Positions 31,759-39,740 of a stretch of 64,000 nt of DNA are shown piece after piece (within the stretch, counting starts at the first letter, position 1; every line of letters starts with the position of its first letter). The stretch is from Owenweeksia sp965214115 (GTDB taxonomy: Bacteria > Bacteroidota > Bacteroidia > Flavobacteriales > Schleiferiaceae). Location: NCBI GenBank assembly GCA_965214115.1, contig CBDCAU010000003.1, positions 186,001 through 250,000 of the forward strand, written 5' to 3'. The notes beneath the pieces were generated by a model. The model saw nothing but the letters and a program-made list of their open reading frames with translations, was not told where the DNA came from and searched no databases. The translations under genes and the position numbers were made by a program.

Positions 31759-32502
31759 ATGAAAAAAGCAAACCCCATCATCACCGGCACCACGGGAATG
31801 GTCGGAAAGGGCGTTCTTTTGGAATGCCTCGACAGCCCGCTGGTGGAAAAGGTTTTGGTGGTAAACCGCCGCTCCATCGAGATGAATCACCCCAAACTGA
31901 AAGAAGTGTTGGTGGAGGATTTTTTCGACCTGAGTTTGGTGGAAGAAGATTTGGCGGGCTACAATGCCTGTTTCTTTTGCGCGGGCGTTTCGGCGGCGGG
32001 GATTTCCAAAGAAAAATACCACCGCCTGACCTACGAAATGACCGTCCATTTTGCGGAAGCGGTGCAGCGGCAAAACGGCGAGGTGGTATTTACCTACGTC
32101 AGCGGCCAAGGCACGTCCACGGCGGAAGACAGCCGGATGCACTGGGCGAACGTGAAAGGAAAAACGGAGAACCGACTGCTGGAAATGTTCGCCGAGGTGT
32201 ATATGTTCCGGCCCGGCTACATCCAGCCGATACGCGGGGTGAAATCTGCCACGGGCTGGTACAATGCGATGTATGTGGTTTTCAAACCGTTGTACCCGAT
32301 TTTGAAAAAAATCGCGCCGAACCACTTAACGGACAGCGTGAAAGTGGGGCGGGCGATGATCAACGTGACGGCCAAGGGGTTTGGGAAAAAGTGGTTAGAG
32401 AATCGGGATATTAATGAGGCGGCGGCCCTTTCGCATTCTCAACCGACGGTTAGGTGCCCTCACCTAATAGGTCATTTGTTTATAGAATATTTGCACCTTT
32501 AA
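31759..32502 (+). CDS. NAD(P)-dependent SDR/epimerase-like protein with repeat-derived tail
   Basis: A 247-residue Rossmann-fold protein. The dinucleotide-binding loop is ITGTTGMVGKGVLLE (GxxGxxG) at about 8-18, followed by VLVVNRR. The active-site region is less standard: FTYVSGQGTSTAEDSRMHWANVKGKTENRLLE, where the usual YxxxK is absent and a lysine remains in VKGKTE. It resembles atypical SDRs such as the HTATIP2/NmrA-like group. The last 23 or so residues (SQPTVRCPHLIGHLF...) are encoded by a palindromic repeat, so the native C-terminus has probably been replaced. Confidence 0.78.
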   Translation: MKKANPIITGTTGMVGKGVLLECLDSPLVEKVLVVNRRSIEMNHPKLKEVLVEDFFDLSLVEEDLAGYNACFFCAGVSAAGISKEKYHRLTYEMTVHFAEAVQRQNGEVVFTYVSGQGTSTAEDSRMHWANVKGKTENRLLEMFAEVYMFRPGYIQPIRGVKSATGWYNAMYVVFKPLYPILKKIAPNHLTDSVKVGRAMINVTAKGFGKKWLENRDINEAAALSHSQPTVRCPHLIGHLFIEYLHL

Positions 32503-32540
32503 ATTTCTGACCCGTTAGGTCGGAGACATTAACAGGTCGT
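32441..32540. repeat. two REP-like hairpins between the SDR and metallo-hydrolase genes
   Basis: TTAGGTG-CCCT-CACCTAA (32450-32467) is perfect. GACCCGTTA (32509-32517) pairs with TAACAGGTC (32530-32538) with one mismatch. The first lies inside the end of the SDR reading frame; the second ends 2 nt before the ATG of the next gene, in the ribosome-loading region. Confidence 0.65.
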
Positions 32541-33668
32541 ATGAAAAAACTCCTCAAAATGCTCGGAATTATTCTCCTTTCCCTTGTCGGGATTTTGGTG
32601 ATTATCGGAATTCTTTTCGTCAATCTCAGCCCGCAGTTTGGTGGGAAACCGACCGAAGAAGAAAAAGCGGAATTTGCCAAAACCAATCATTATAAAGATG
32701 AGAAATTCCAAAACCTCATCCCTACCGAAATGAGCATCCCCGCCAAGGAATATCCGAAGTTGATTTGGCAATATTTTACGGGAATTCCCAATGGAAAACC
32801 GAGCGGGAAAATTCCGGTGGAGAAGGTGGACTCTTCGAAAATCGTTGAAAACAAGAAAATTACGCGCCTAACTTGGTTCGGCCACTCGGCATTTTTGTTG
32901 GAAATCAGCGGGAAGAAAATCCTCATCGACCCGATGCTGGGCGAGGTGGCAGCGCCGCATCCGTGGTTGGGCAGTCCGCGCTTTAATGACCAGCCGCCCA
33001 TTTCCATCGAGCAACTGCCTCATATTGATGCGATTATCATTTCGCACGACCATTACGACCATCTGGATTACAGCAGCATCCAAAAGCTGAAAGGCAAGAC
33101 CGGCCAGTTTTTCGTGCCGCTGGGCGTGGGCACGCATTTCCGCGAATGGGGCGTGGCCGATGAAAAAATCCACGAACTGGACTGGTGGGAGGAAATCGAT
33201 TTTGAAGATTTGAAATTGGCTTGTCTGCCTGCGCGGCATTTTTCGGGGCGCGGCCTTACGCGCGATGAAACTTTGTGGGCGTCGTGGGCCATTTTTTCGG
33301 AGGGTGAAAACATCTATTTCAGCGGCGACGGCGGCTACGGGCCACATTTTAAAGAGATTGGCGAAAAGTACGGCCCGTTCGATTTTGCGATGCTGGAATG
33401 CGGCCAGTACGACGCGCGCTGGGAAGCCATCCATATGCTGCCCGAACAGACGGTGCAGGCGGCCATCGACGTGAAAGCGGAGGTGATGATGCCAATTCAC
33501 TGGGGCGCGTTTGCTTTGGCGATGCACACTTGGACGGAGCCGGCGGAGCGCGCTGCGGCGGAGGCGGAACGGCTTGGGGTGCAGATGGTTACGCCGCGGT
33601 TTGGGGAGCAGGTGGTTTTGGGAGATTCGATTGGGGGGTTTGGGAGGTGGTGGGATGAGGTGGATTAA
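32541..33668 (+). CDS. metallo-beta-lactamase fold hydrolase (UlaG/NAPE-PLD-like)
   Basis: A 375-residue protein with an N-terminal membrane anchor (ILLSLVGILVIIGILFVNLS). The MBL domain begins LTWFGHSAFLLEISGKKILIDPMLG and has the metal site IISHDHYDHLDY (HxHxDH). Further ligands appear in CLPARHFSGRGL, FSGDGGYGPHF and the late MPIHWGAF. This order is that of the NAPE-hydrolysing phospholipase D-like group, so a phosphodiesterase acting on lipids or similar molecules at the membrane is likely. The exact substrate is unknown. Confidence 0.88.
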   Translation: MKKLLKMLGIILLSLVGILVIIGILFVNLSPQFGGKPTEEEKAEFAKTNHYKDEKFQNLIPTEMSIPAKEYPKLIWQYFTGIPNGKPSGKIPVEKVDSSKIVENKKITRLTWFGHSAFLLEISGKKILIDPMLGEVAAPHPWLGSPRFNDQPPISIEQLPHIDAIIISHDHYDHLDYSSIQKLKGKTGQFFVPLGVGTHFREWGVADEKIHELDWWEEIDFEDLKLACLPARHFSGRGLTRDETLWASWAIFSEGENIYFSGDGGYGPHFKEIGEKYGPFDFAMLECGQYDARWEAIHMLPEQTVQAAIDVKAEVMMPIHWGAFALAMHTWTEPAERAAAEAERLGVQMVTPRFGEQVVLGDSIGGFGRWWDEVD

Positions 33669-33753
33669 GAACTTTTTGCATATTGCAGACACTTAGCGGC
33701 GAAAACTACGGTCTTACTTTTAGAGTTAAATAAAACTTAAGTAGCCAAATTTT

Positions 33754-34428
33754 ATGGAAAAGAAGAATCAATCTCGTAAGAGCGTAAGTCTTTATGACGC
33801 GGCTGAAGGAGATTTATCAGATATAGGTAGAGAATTTGGAAAGTCATTTACCGAGGCCTTGGTAAATTTCTTGGAAGACAATCCAATTTTAACAAAGTTT
33901 CCAATTTTGAATCAAGAATTAAAAGCAACAAATGATAGAGCCACCTCAATTTTAATTGGAGCGCATCTTGATGATTCATTGGCTAACTTGATTATAGATG
34001 TTCTATTACCAAAGCGTGAAAAAAAAGATCAGCTTCTGAGAAACCCTTTATATGGAATGCGCAATAAGATGGATTTTGCCTATAGACTCGGACTGATTTC
34101 TGAAAATCTCATTATCGATTTAAAAATAATGAATAACATCCGTAATGACTTTGCCCATTCTCCATACGACATAAATTTCTCCAACAAAACAATCTCTGAT
34201 AGAATAAATACCTTGAACTCGCATTTTCACAAGGACTATCAGATACTATTTATGGAAAAGGCTAAGGATCACCCGGACATTAGTAAGGAGCGTTTGCTAT
34301 TTGTTCAATTAGGCTGGGCTATGATAATTTCGATTGAAGAAAGAAGAGTTAATTTAAAGGATGAGGAAGGAGATTACATAATAAAACCAGCAATCTTAGA
34401 ACCAATGTACAATGGAGAGGAGTTTTAA
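33754..34428 (+). CDS. MltR-like helical protein with RN-x3-H motif
   Basis: A 224-residue protein resembling MltR (mannitol repressor) in DRATSILIGAHLDDSLANLIIDVLLP and GMRNKMDFAYRLGLISENLIIDLKIMNNIRNDFAHSP. No mannitol genes are nearby. The segment R130-N131-D-F-A-H135 matches the R-x4-H motif of HEPN-fold proteins, so it could equally be a HEPN-like factor. It is AT-richer than its neighbours, has no operon partner and lies beside a tRNA gene, which fits horizontal acquisition. Real function unknown. Confidence 0.7.
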   Translation: MEKKNQSRKSVSLYDAAEGDLSDIGREFGKSFTEALVNFLEDNPILTKFPILNQELKATNDRATSILIGAHLDDSLANLIIDVLLPKREKKDQLLRNPLYGMRNKMDFAYRLGLISENLIIDLKIMNNIRNDFAHSPYDINFSNKTISDRINTLNSHFHKDYQILFMEKAKDHPDISKERLLFVQLGWAMIISIEERRVNLKDEEGDYIIKPAILEPMYNGEEF

Positions 34429-34471
34429 AGTTGATTTCCAAATGAACTGATATTTCTTCCAGAATATTTAA

Positions 34472-34503
34472 TAAAAAAAGCCCTGCATTTCTGCAAGGCT
34501 TTC
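34472..34503 (-). terminator. intrinsic terminator after tRNA-Leu
   Basis: On the minus strand the sequence is AGCCTTGCA-GAAA-TGCAGGGCT followed by a run of seven T, beginning 7 nt after the tRNA 3' end. Confidence 0.85.
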
Positions 34504-34509
34504 TTAAAG

Positions 34510-34591
34510 TACCCAGGGCCGGGCTCGAACCGGCACGTCCGAAGACATTGGTGTTTGAGACCAACGCGTCTACCAATTCCGCCACCTGGGC
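34510..34591 (-). tRNA. tRNA-Leu (anticodon CAA)
   Basis: The minus strand folds into a full cloverleaf. The acceptor GCCCAGG pairs with CCTGGGT (one G-U) and is followed by discriminator A. The anticodon stem TTGGT/ACCAA encloses CTCAAAC, giving anticodon CAA. There is a variable arm of type II length (TGTCTTCGGACG) and the T-arm GTTCGAGCC. CCA is not encoded. Length is 82 nt. A terminator follows immediately. Confidence 0.96.
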
Positions 34592-34616
34592 GTGGCTTCT
34601 TTTCAAATTTTCCAGA

Positions 34617-34640
34617 CACGAGTTGTAAACTCGCGCCAGC
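34617..34640. repeat. dispersed repeat with GAGTT-GTA-AACTC dyad, copy 1
   Basis: CACGAGTTGTAAACTCGCGC and the next 4-5 bases are shared almost exactly with 51208-51232, with two changes in the loop. The core is a perfect 5-bp dyad. Confidence 0.65.
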
Positions 34641-34756
34641 GGTTTGGAAAAGGGGCGCAAAAGTAATCATTCCACTTTTCTTTTTCCAAAAAAATCCCAA
34701 AACAAAGCCCTTGATTTTCAAAGTGAGAGGGTCGGTTTTTGAGTGGAATAATTTTC

Positions 34757-34764
34757 TACATTTG
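34757..34764 (+). promoter_or_regulatory. TAnnTTTG promoter box for prs-rplY-pth
   Basis: TACATTTG with a TTTG 15 nt upstream (34738-34741), about 50 nt before the prs start. The leader is longer than for most other promoters in this window. Confidence 0.55.
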
Positions 34765-34814
34765 CAGCCCTTTTTCAGAGGGGTAAAAATTCCTCAAAAC
34801 CAAGAGCATAGACG

Positions 34815-35747
34815 TTGATTCCAAACGCTAAAATATTTACCTGCCGCACCTCCCAAAAACTGGGCGAAAATATTGCATCTGCCTACGGGCAGCCTTTGGG
34901 AAATATGCTTTTCACGGAGTTTAGCGATGGCGAGTTCCAGCCTTCCTTTGAAGAAACGGTGCGCGGCGGCCGCGTGTTTTTGATCGGCAGCACGATGCAG
35001 CCCGCGCAAAATCTCATCGAACTCCTCTTGATGTGCGATGCCGCCAAGCGCGCTTCCGCAAAACATATCACGGCGGTGATTCCCTATTTTGGGTGGGCGC
35101 GGCAAGACCGCAAAGACAAAGGCCGCGTGCCCATCGGGGCCAAAATGGTGGCCAATTTATTGACCGCCGCAGGCGCCACGCGCATTATGACGATGGATCT
35201 CCACGCCGACCAAATCCAAGGATTTTTTGAGGTGCCGGTGGACCACATTTTTGCGTCCGCGCTTTTTGTGCCGCATATCAAAAAGTTGGGACTGGATAAT
35301 CTTACGATAGCCAGTCCCGATATGGGCGGCAGCAAGCGCGCCACGGCCTACGCCAAGTGGCTGGGCGCGGAGGTGGTGATTTGCTACAAGCAGCGCAGCA
35401 AGGCTAACGTGGTGGACAAGATGACCGTGATCGGCAACGTGGAAGGCCAAAACGTGATTTTGATCGATGATATGATTGACACGGCCGGTACGCTGACAAA
35501 GGCTGCCAATATGCTGATGGAGCAAGGCGCGCTCAGCGTCCGGGCGTGTTGCACCCACGGCGTTTTATCAGGCAAAGCGGTGGAACGGATTGAAAAATCC
35601 CAACTGGAAGAATTGGTAATCACGGACACGATTCCGCACGGGGAACTTCCCCATAAAATAAAAACGATTTCGGTGGCGCCGCTTTTTGCGAGCATTATGC
35701 AGAAAGTCCACCACCACGAATCCATTAGTTCAGATTTTTTAGAATAA
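34815..35747 (+). CDS. prs: ribose-phosphate pyrophosphokinase
   Basis: A 310-residue PRPP synthase, starting on TTG at 34815. It transfers pyrophosphate from ATP to ribose 5-phosphate, feeding purine, pyrimidine, histidine and NAD synthesis. Family hallmarks are FSDGEFQPSFEETVRGGRVFLIGSTMQP, IPYFGWARQDRKDKGRVPIGAKMVANLLTAAGATRIMTMDLHADQIQGFF and the PRPP loop VILIDDMIDTAGTLTKAA. The upstream frame has no ATG. It is the first gene of an operon with rplY and pth. Confidence 0.97.
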   Translation: MIPNAKIFTCRTSQKLGENIASAYGQPLGNMLFTEFSDGEFQPSFEETVRGGRVFLIGSTMQPAQNLIELLLMCDAAKRASAKHITAVIPYFGWARQDRKDKGRVPIGAKMVANLLTAAGATRIMTMDLHADQIQGFFEVPVDHIFASALFVPHIKKLGLDNLTIASPDMGGSKRATAYAKWLGAEVVICYKQRSKANVVDKMTVIGNVEGQNVILIDDMIDTAGTLTKAANMLMEQGALSVRACCTHGVLSGKAVERIEKSQLEELVITDTIPHGELPHKIKTISVAPLFASIMQKVHHHESISSDFLE

Positions 35748-35766
35748 AAAAGAAAAAGCCAACAGT

Positions 35767-36444
35767 ATGAAAACTATCAAAATAGAGGGCCACATCCGCG
35801 AGGAATTTGGCAGCACCCACGCCAAAAAACTGCGCCGCGAAAAGCTGGTGCCCTGCGTATTGTACGGTGGCGACAACACCAAAACACTACATTTTAGTAC
35901 GCCCGAGGTGAGTTTCAAAGACATCCTCTATACACCGGAAATTTATGCCGTGGAGATGGATTTGGACGGCACTACTTACAAGGCCATAATGCGCCAAGTG
36001 CAGTACCATCCCGTAACAGATGACGTGGAACACGTTGATTTCTTGGAGATTACAAAAGATAAAGAGGTGGTCATCCGCACGCCGGTGCGCCTGTTTGGCA
36101 GTGCCGTGGGCGTGCGCAACGGTGGCCGGATGAAGGTGAACCTGCGCCGCCTGCGGGTGCGCGGTACCGAATTGACATTGCCCGGCTCCGTGGACATCAA
36201 CGTGGACAATATGAAAATTGGCGACACCATCCGCGTGGAAGACATTGAGACGGAAGGCTGGGAAATTATGCACGAACCCGACCGTGCCATCTGCCTCGTT
36301 CAAACGGCCCGCGATATCATCGAACCGGAAGTGGAAGAAGATGAGGACGCAGAAGGCGAAGAAGGAGCAGAAGGCGAAGAAGGAGCGGAAGATTCTACCG
36401 AAGGTGGTGATGAAGCTGCTAAGGAAACTCCTGCGGAAGCCTAA
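35767..36444 (+). CDS. rplY: 50S ribosomal protein L25/general stress protein Ctc
   Basis: A 225-residue L25 of the long (TL5/Ctc) type: the 5S-rRNA-binding domain at 1-95 (IEGHIREEFGSTHAKKLRREKLVPCVLYGG) and a C-terminal beta domain at about 96-185 (PVRLFGSAVGVRNGGRMKVNLRRLRVRGTELTLPGSVDINVDNMKIGD). It ends in a strongly acidic tail with repeats of EGEEGA (about 190-225). Acidic tails are common on Bacteroidota L25. It lies between prs and pth, the usual neighbour order. Confidence 0.96.
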   Translation: MKTIKIEGHIREEFGSTHAKKLRREKLVPCVLYGGDNTKTLHFSTPEVSFKDILYTPEIYAVEMDLDGTTYKAIMRQVQYHPVTDDVEHVDFLEITKDKEVVIRTPVRLFGSAVGVRNGGRMKVNLRRLRVRGTELTLPGSVDINVDNMKIGDTIRVEDIETEGWEIMHEPDRAICLVQTARDIIEPEVEEDEDAEGEEGAEGEEGAEDSTEGGDEAAKETPAEA

Positions 36445-36463
36445 TCCCGAACCGGAAATTCAG

Positions 36464-37033
36464 GTGAAAAAATACTTGATAGCCGGGCTGGGCAACATCG
36501 GCGAGGAATACGCCGAGACGCGACATAACATCGGATTCAAAATACTGGACGCGCTTGCGGGCGCGTCCGGTATTTTTTTTGACAAAAACAGCCGATATGC
36601 GTTTACCGCCTCTATGCGGTTGAAAAACAAGGAGTTGGTTCTCATCAAACCGACCACTTATATGAATTTGAGCGGGAAGGCGGTGAATTATTACTTGCAG
36701 AAAGAGAAAATTCCTTTGCAGAATTTGTTGGTGGTGGTGGATGACGTGGCGCTGGATTTTGGCGCGATTCGCCTGAAAACCAAAGGAAGCGACGGCGGCC
36801 ACAATGGTCTGAAAAACATCAACCAGATTTTGGGACGGCAGGATTATGCGCGGCTGCGTTTTGGCGTGGGTGGTGATTATCCGCAAGGAATGCAGATACA
36901 ATATGTTTTGGGCGAATGGAATTCTGATGAAAAAATAGCCTTGAAAAAACGCATCGATTTATCCTGCGAAGCGATAAAAACTTTCGTTTTGGCGGGGGCG
37001 AATGCGGCGATGAACGAGTATAACGGGAAATAA
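36464..37033 (+). CDS. pth: peptidyl-tRNA hydrolase
   Basis: A 189-residue Pth, which frees tRNAs from stalled peptidyl-tRNA. The signature is complete: KYLIAGLGNIGEEYAETRHNIGFKILD (catalytic His in TRHNIGF), KPTTYMNLSGKAVNYY and VVDDVALDFGAIRLKTKGSDGGHNGLKNI. The GTG at 36464 matches the usual N-terminus; the longer frame from 36218 overlaps rplY by more than 200 bp and is rejected. Third gene of the prs-rplY-pth operon. Confidence 0.96.
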   Translation: MKKYLIAGLGNIGEEYAETRHNIGFKILDALAGASGIFFDKNSRYAFTASMRLKNKELVLIKPTTYMNLSGKAVNYYLQKEKIPLQNLLVVVDDVALDFGAIRLKTKGSDGGHNGLKNINQILGRQDYARLRFGVGGDYPQGMQIQYVLGEWNSDEKIALKKRIDLSCEAIKTFVLAGANAAMNEYNGK

Positions 37034-37040
37034 AAAAACT

Positions 37041-37625
37041 TTAGGCCGCCATCTTTTCCTCGGAAAGTTCTAAAATTTCCACAATTAATTTCAGCGCTTC
37101 TTTAATATCCTTTTCTTCATAAAAGTCATCTACTTTTGAAAGTCCTGAAAGGTGAATACGATTTCGTTTTTCCCGCAATTGCTCTACTTTTTCAAAAGCG
37201 GTTTTATCCAAAATTTTTGCTCTTTTGCAAGCCCTATTTATTTCTATAAAATTGATAGAATTTGAGAGCCGCTGCGGTTCTTTTTTAAAATGAACCCCAC
37301 AAATTTCAAGGCCATCGGATGTTTTGAAAAGAGTCTTCCGGTTGGAGTATTTCTCAATTTTTGGCATCACATTGCTCGCCTCAATTTTTCCTTTTTTAAT
37401 CAACGTTGCCAAGGTGTGATGCAGGACTGCTTCTATGATGGATGCGGAATAAAGAAGAATGTTTTTGAATACGGAGTATTGCGAATCTTGCGAAATTTGC
37501 TCAGATTCAACCAAATAAGACAGAAATGAGATATATTTAAAATTGACTGAAATATTGGCTTTCAGTATTTCATTTTTGATAAAGCCCAGTCGCTTATCAG
37601 GGTTTAAGAAAGTCTCAAAATCCAC
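37041..37625 (-). CDS. HEPN-like protein (putative RNase or scaffold)
   Basis: A 194-residue all-alpha protein with no annotation I can recall. Near the C-terminus REKRNRIHL holds R151-x6-H158 with N155, the R-x4-6-H motif of HEPN-fold RNases. An earlier helix (ILLYSASIIEAVLHHTL) resembles the first HEPN helix (sxxxxExxL). A 64-residue gene abuts it upstream with no gap. HEPN proteins in bacteria are often toxins or defence RNases whose partner neutralises them. Convergent with pth. Confidence 0.6.
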   Translation of the reverse strand: MDFETFLNPDKRLGFIKNEILKANISVNFKYISFLSYLVESEQISQDSQYSVFKNILLYSASIIEAVLHHTLATLIKKGKIEASNVMPKIEKYSNRKTLFKTSDGLEICGVHFKKEPQRLSNSINFIEINRACKRAKILDKTAFEKVEQLREKRNRIHLSGLSKVDDFYEEKDIKEALKLIVEILELSEEKMAA

Positions 37626-37820
37626 CTAAGCAGATTGTTTTTGATTTGTAGTCTTGCCTTCAAAATAATCCGCTAAAAAATCATACCCGATACTTCTCCA
37701 AAACTCGCCATAGGTCTGCCCATTCGGAAGAACATCCGAACTTTCGGCCAGCATTTTTTTCAGCTTCGCCAATTTTTCCTTTTCGGAAAGTAACTTTCTT
37801 TTTTTTTCCTTCGTTTCCAT
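37626..37820 (-). CDS. 64-residue partner of the HEPN-like gene
   Basis: A very charged N-terminus (METKEKKRKLLSEKEKLAKLKKMLAES, a likely basic coiled coil) is followed by SSDVLPNGQTYGEFWRSIGYDFLADYFEGK. Its stop codon is immediately next to the start of the HEPN-like gene. Size, charge and position are those of an antitoxin-type partner, but no family is recognised. Confidence 0.55.
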   Translation of the reverse strand: METKEKKRKLLSEKEKLAKLKKMLAESSDVLPNGQTYGEFWRSIGYDFLADYFEGKTTNQKQSA

Positions 37821-37891
37821 CCCACAAATTTACCAAAATTCCAAACTCCCAATTACCTACTACCTATTCGTTATTACCTATTCAAACCTTC

Positions 37892-39733
37892 CTACTCCAC
37901 CGTCACACTCTTCGCCAAGTTCCGCGGCTGGTCCACATTGCAACCACGCAATACAGCGATATGATATGACAAAAGCTGTAAAGGAATCGTCGTCAGCATC
38001 GGCGAGAATTCCTCCATCGTTTCTTCGATTTCGATAACGTGGTCGGCCAAGCCCGCGATTTCCTTATCGCCTTGGCTCACCACCGCAATCACTTTCCCAT
38101 TACGCGCCTTTACTTCCTGAATATTGCTCACGATTTTTTCATACTGGCCACTTTTGGGGGCGATTACCACCACCGGCATATTCTCGTCAATCAACGCAAT
38201 CGGGCCGTGTTTCATCTCGGCGGCGGGGTAGCCCTCGGCGTGTATATAGCTGATTTCCTTCAATTTAAGCGCGCCTTCTAAGGCCACGGGAAAATTATAG
38301 CCCCTTCCCAGATACAGGAAATTCTGCGCGTCCTTGTACAATTCCGAAATGAATTTCGCTTGCGAATCGCTTTCCAGCATCCGTTCGATTTTCTTGGGAA
38401 TGCTGTTCAATTCGTTCAAAAGTTGGTGATAATATGACCGTTTCAGCAGCCCTTTGTTATTGGCAATAAAAATCGCCATCATCGAAAGCACGGCCACCTG
38501 CGCGGTGAACGCCTTGGTAGAGGCCACGCCGATTTCCGGCCCCGCGTGGGTATAAGCGCCGGCGTGCGTTTCCCGCGCAATGGACGACCCCACCACATTG
38601 CAAACCCCAAAAATCGTCGCACCTTTTTCCTTCGCCAGTTTGATGGCCGCCAGCGTATCCGCCGTTTCGCCGCTCTGGCTGATGGCTATCACCACATCTT
38701 TTTCGGTGATAATCGGATTGCGGTAGCGGAATTCCGAAGCGTATTCCACCTCCACGGGAACGCGCGCCAAATCCTCAAAAATGTACTCCGCCACCAAGCC
38801 CGCGTGCCACGACGTGCCACATCCCACGATGATAATCCGCTCGGCGGTGGTCAGCTTTTCGCGGTATTCAAACACGCCACCCATCTGAATCAAACCCTGC
38901 TCCGGCAGCAGCCGCCCGCGCAGCGTATCTTCAATCGATTTCGGTTGCTCGTAAATTTCCTTGAGCATAAAATGGTCGTACCCACCTTTTTCGATGGCTT
39001 CGATGTCCATTTTCAATTGGTGCACATAAGGGTCAATGTGCTTATCGTCAGGAATAGTGCGGATCTCCAGCTCTTTGCCCAATTCCACGACTGCCATTTC
39101 ATCGTCTTCCAAATACACGGCATCTTTGGTATATTCCAAAAAAGGCGTGGCATCGCTGGCCACGAAAAATTCATCTTGGCCAATGCCCACCACCAGTGGG
39201 CTGCCCTTGCGCGCCACCACAATTTTTTCGGGTTCATCCTTGTCCAAAACGGCAATCGCATAAGCGCCCACCACTTGGTTCAGCGCCAGCCGGACGGCCT
39301 TTGCCAGAGAAATATCATTCGATTTTTGGATGTCTTCGATCAAATTGACCAAAACCTCCGTGTCCGTATCGCTGTGGAATTTCAGCCCGCGCTTTTGCAG
39401 CGCCTCTTTTATGGAAGCATAATTTTCAATAATCCCATTGTGGATCAAAACGATGTCCCCCGAGTTGGAAACGTGGGGGTGCGCGTTCACGTCGTTGGGC
39501 GGGCCGTGCGTGGCCCAGCGAGTGTGGCCGATGCCGATGGTGGCACTGGAAAAACTGCCGTTCATTTTCGCTTCCAGGTCGGAAACTTTGCCTTTACATT
39601 TCACGGTTTTCACGCCGCCGTCTAAAACGGCGATCCCCGCACTGTCGTAGCCGCGGTATTCCAGGCGTTTCAGTCCTTTCAAAATAATGGGCACGGCCTC
39701 TTGCCCGCCAATGTATCCTACAATTCCGCACAT
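37892..39733 (-). CDS. glmS: glutamine--fructose-6-phosphate aminotransferase
   Basis: A 613-residue GlmS, first step of UDP-GlcNAc synthesis. The glutaminase domain starts CGIVGYIGGQEAVPIILKGLKRLEYRGYDSAG, so Cys2 becomes the N-terminal nucleophile. GHTRWATHGPPNDVNAHPH follows. Two SIS domains occupy about 290-610 (VGCGTSWHAGLVAEYIFED, ISQSGETADTLAAIKLAKEKGA, EIGVASTKAFTAQV) and the end is CNVDQPRNLAKSVTVE. The start at 39733 is fixed by the catalytic Cys. It is the last gene of the glycogen-synthase-like / DUF4270 / glmS run. I see no glmS riboswitch upstream. Confidence 0.97.
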   Translation of the reverse strand: MCGIVGYIGGQEAVPIILKGLKRLEYRGYDSAGIAVLDGGVKTVKCKGKVSDLEAKMNGSFSSATIGIGHTRWATHGPPNDVNAHPHVSNSGDIVLIHNGIIENYASIKEALQKRGLKFHSDTDTEVLVNLIEDIQKSNDISLAKAVRLALNQVVGAYAIAVLDKDEPEKIVVARKGSPLVVGIGQDEFFVASDATPFLEYTKDAVYLEDDEMAVVELGKELEIRTIPDDKHIDPYVHQLKMDIEAIEKGGYDHFMLKEIYEQPKSIEDTLRGRLLPEQGLIQMGGVFEYREKLTTAERIIIVGCGTSWHAGLVAEYIFEDLARVPVEVEYASEFRYRNPIITEKDVVIAISQSGETADTLAAIKLAKEKGATIFGVCNVVGSSIARETHAGAYTHAGPEIGVASTKAFTAQVAVLSMMAIFIANNKGLLKRSYYHQLLNELNSIPKKIERMLESDSQAKFISELYKDAQNFLYLGRGYNFPVALEGALKLKEISYIHAEGYPAAEMKHGPIALIDENMPVVVIAPKSGQYEKIVSNIQEVKARNGKVIAVVSQGDKEIAGLADHVIEIEETMEEFSPMLTTIPLQLLSYHIAVLRGCNVDQPRNLAKSVTVE

Positions 39734-39740
39734 AATTTTT

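Noticed and set aside
31759..32502. SDR gene as a pseudogene because its tail is repeat-derived
   Set aside because: The Rossmann core is intact and in frame to the stop; only the last two dozen residues appear replaced, so loss of function is not shown.
38546..39625. Plus-strand open frame of 359 codons
   Set aside because: It is antisense to glmS and shows only low-complexity His/Arg/Phe-rich translation.
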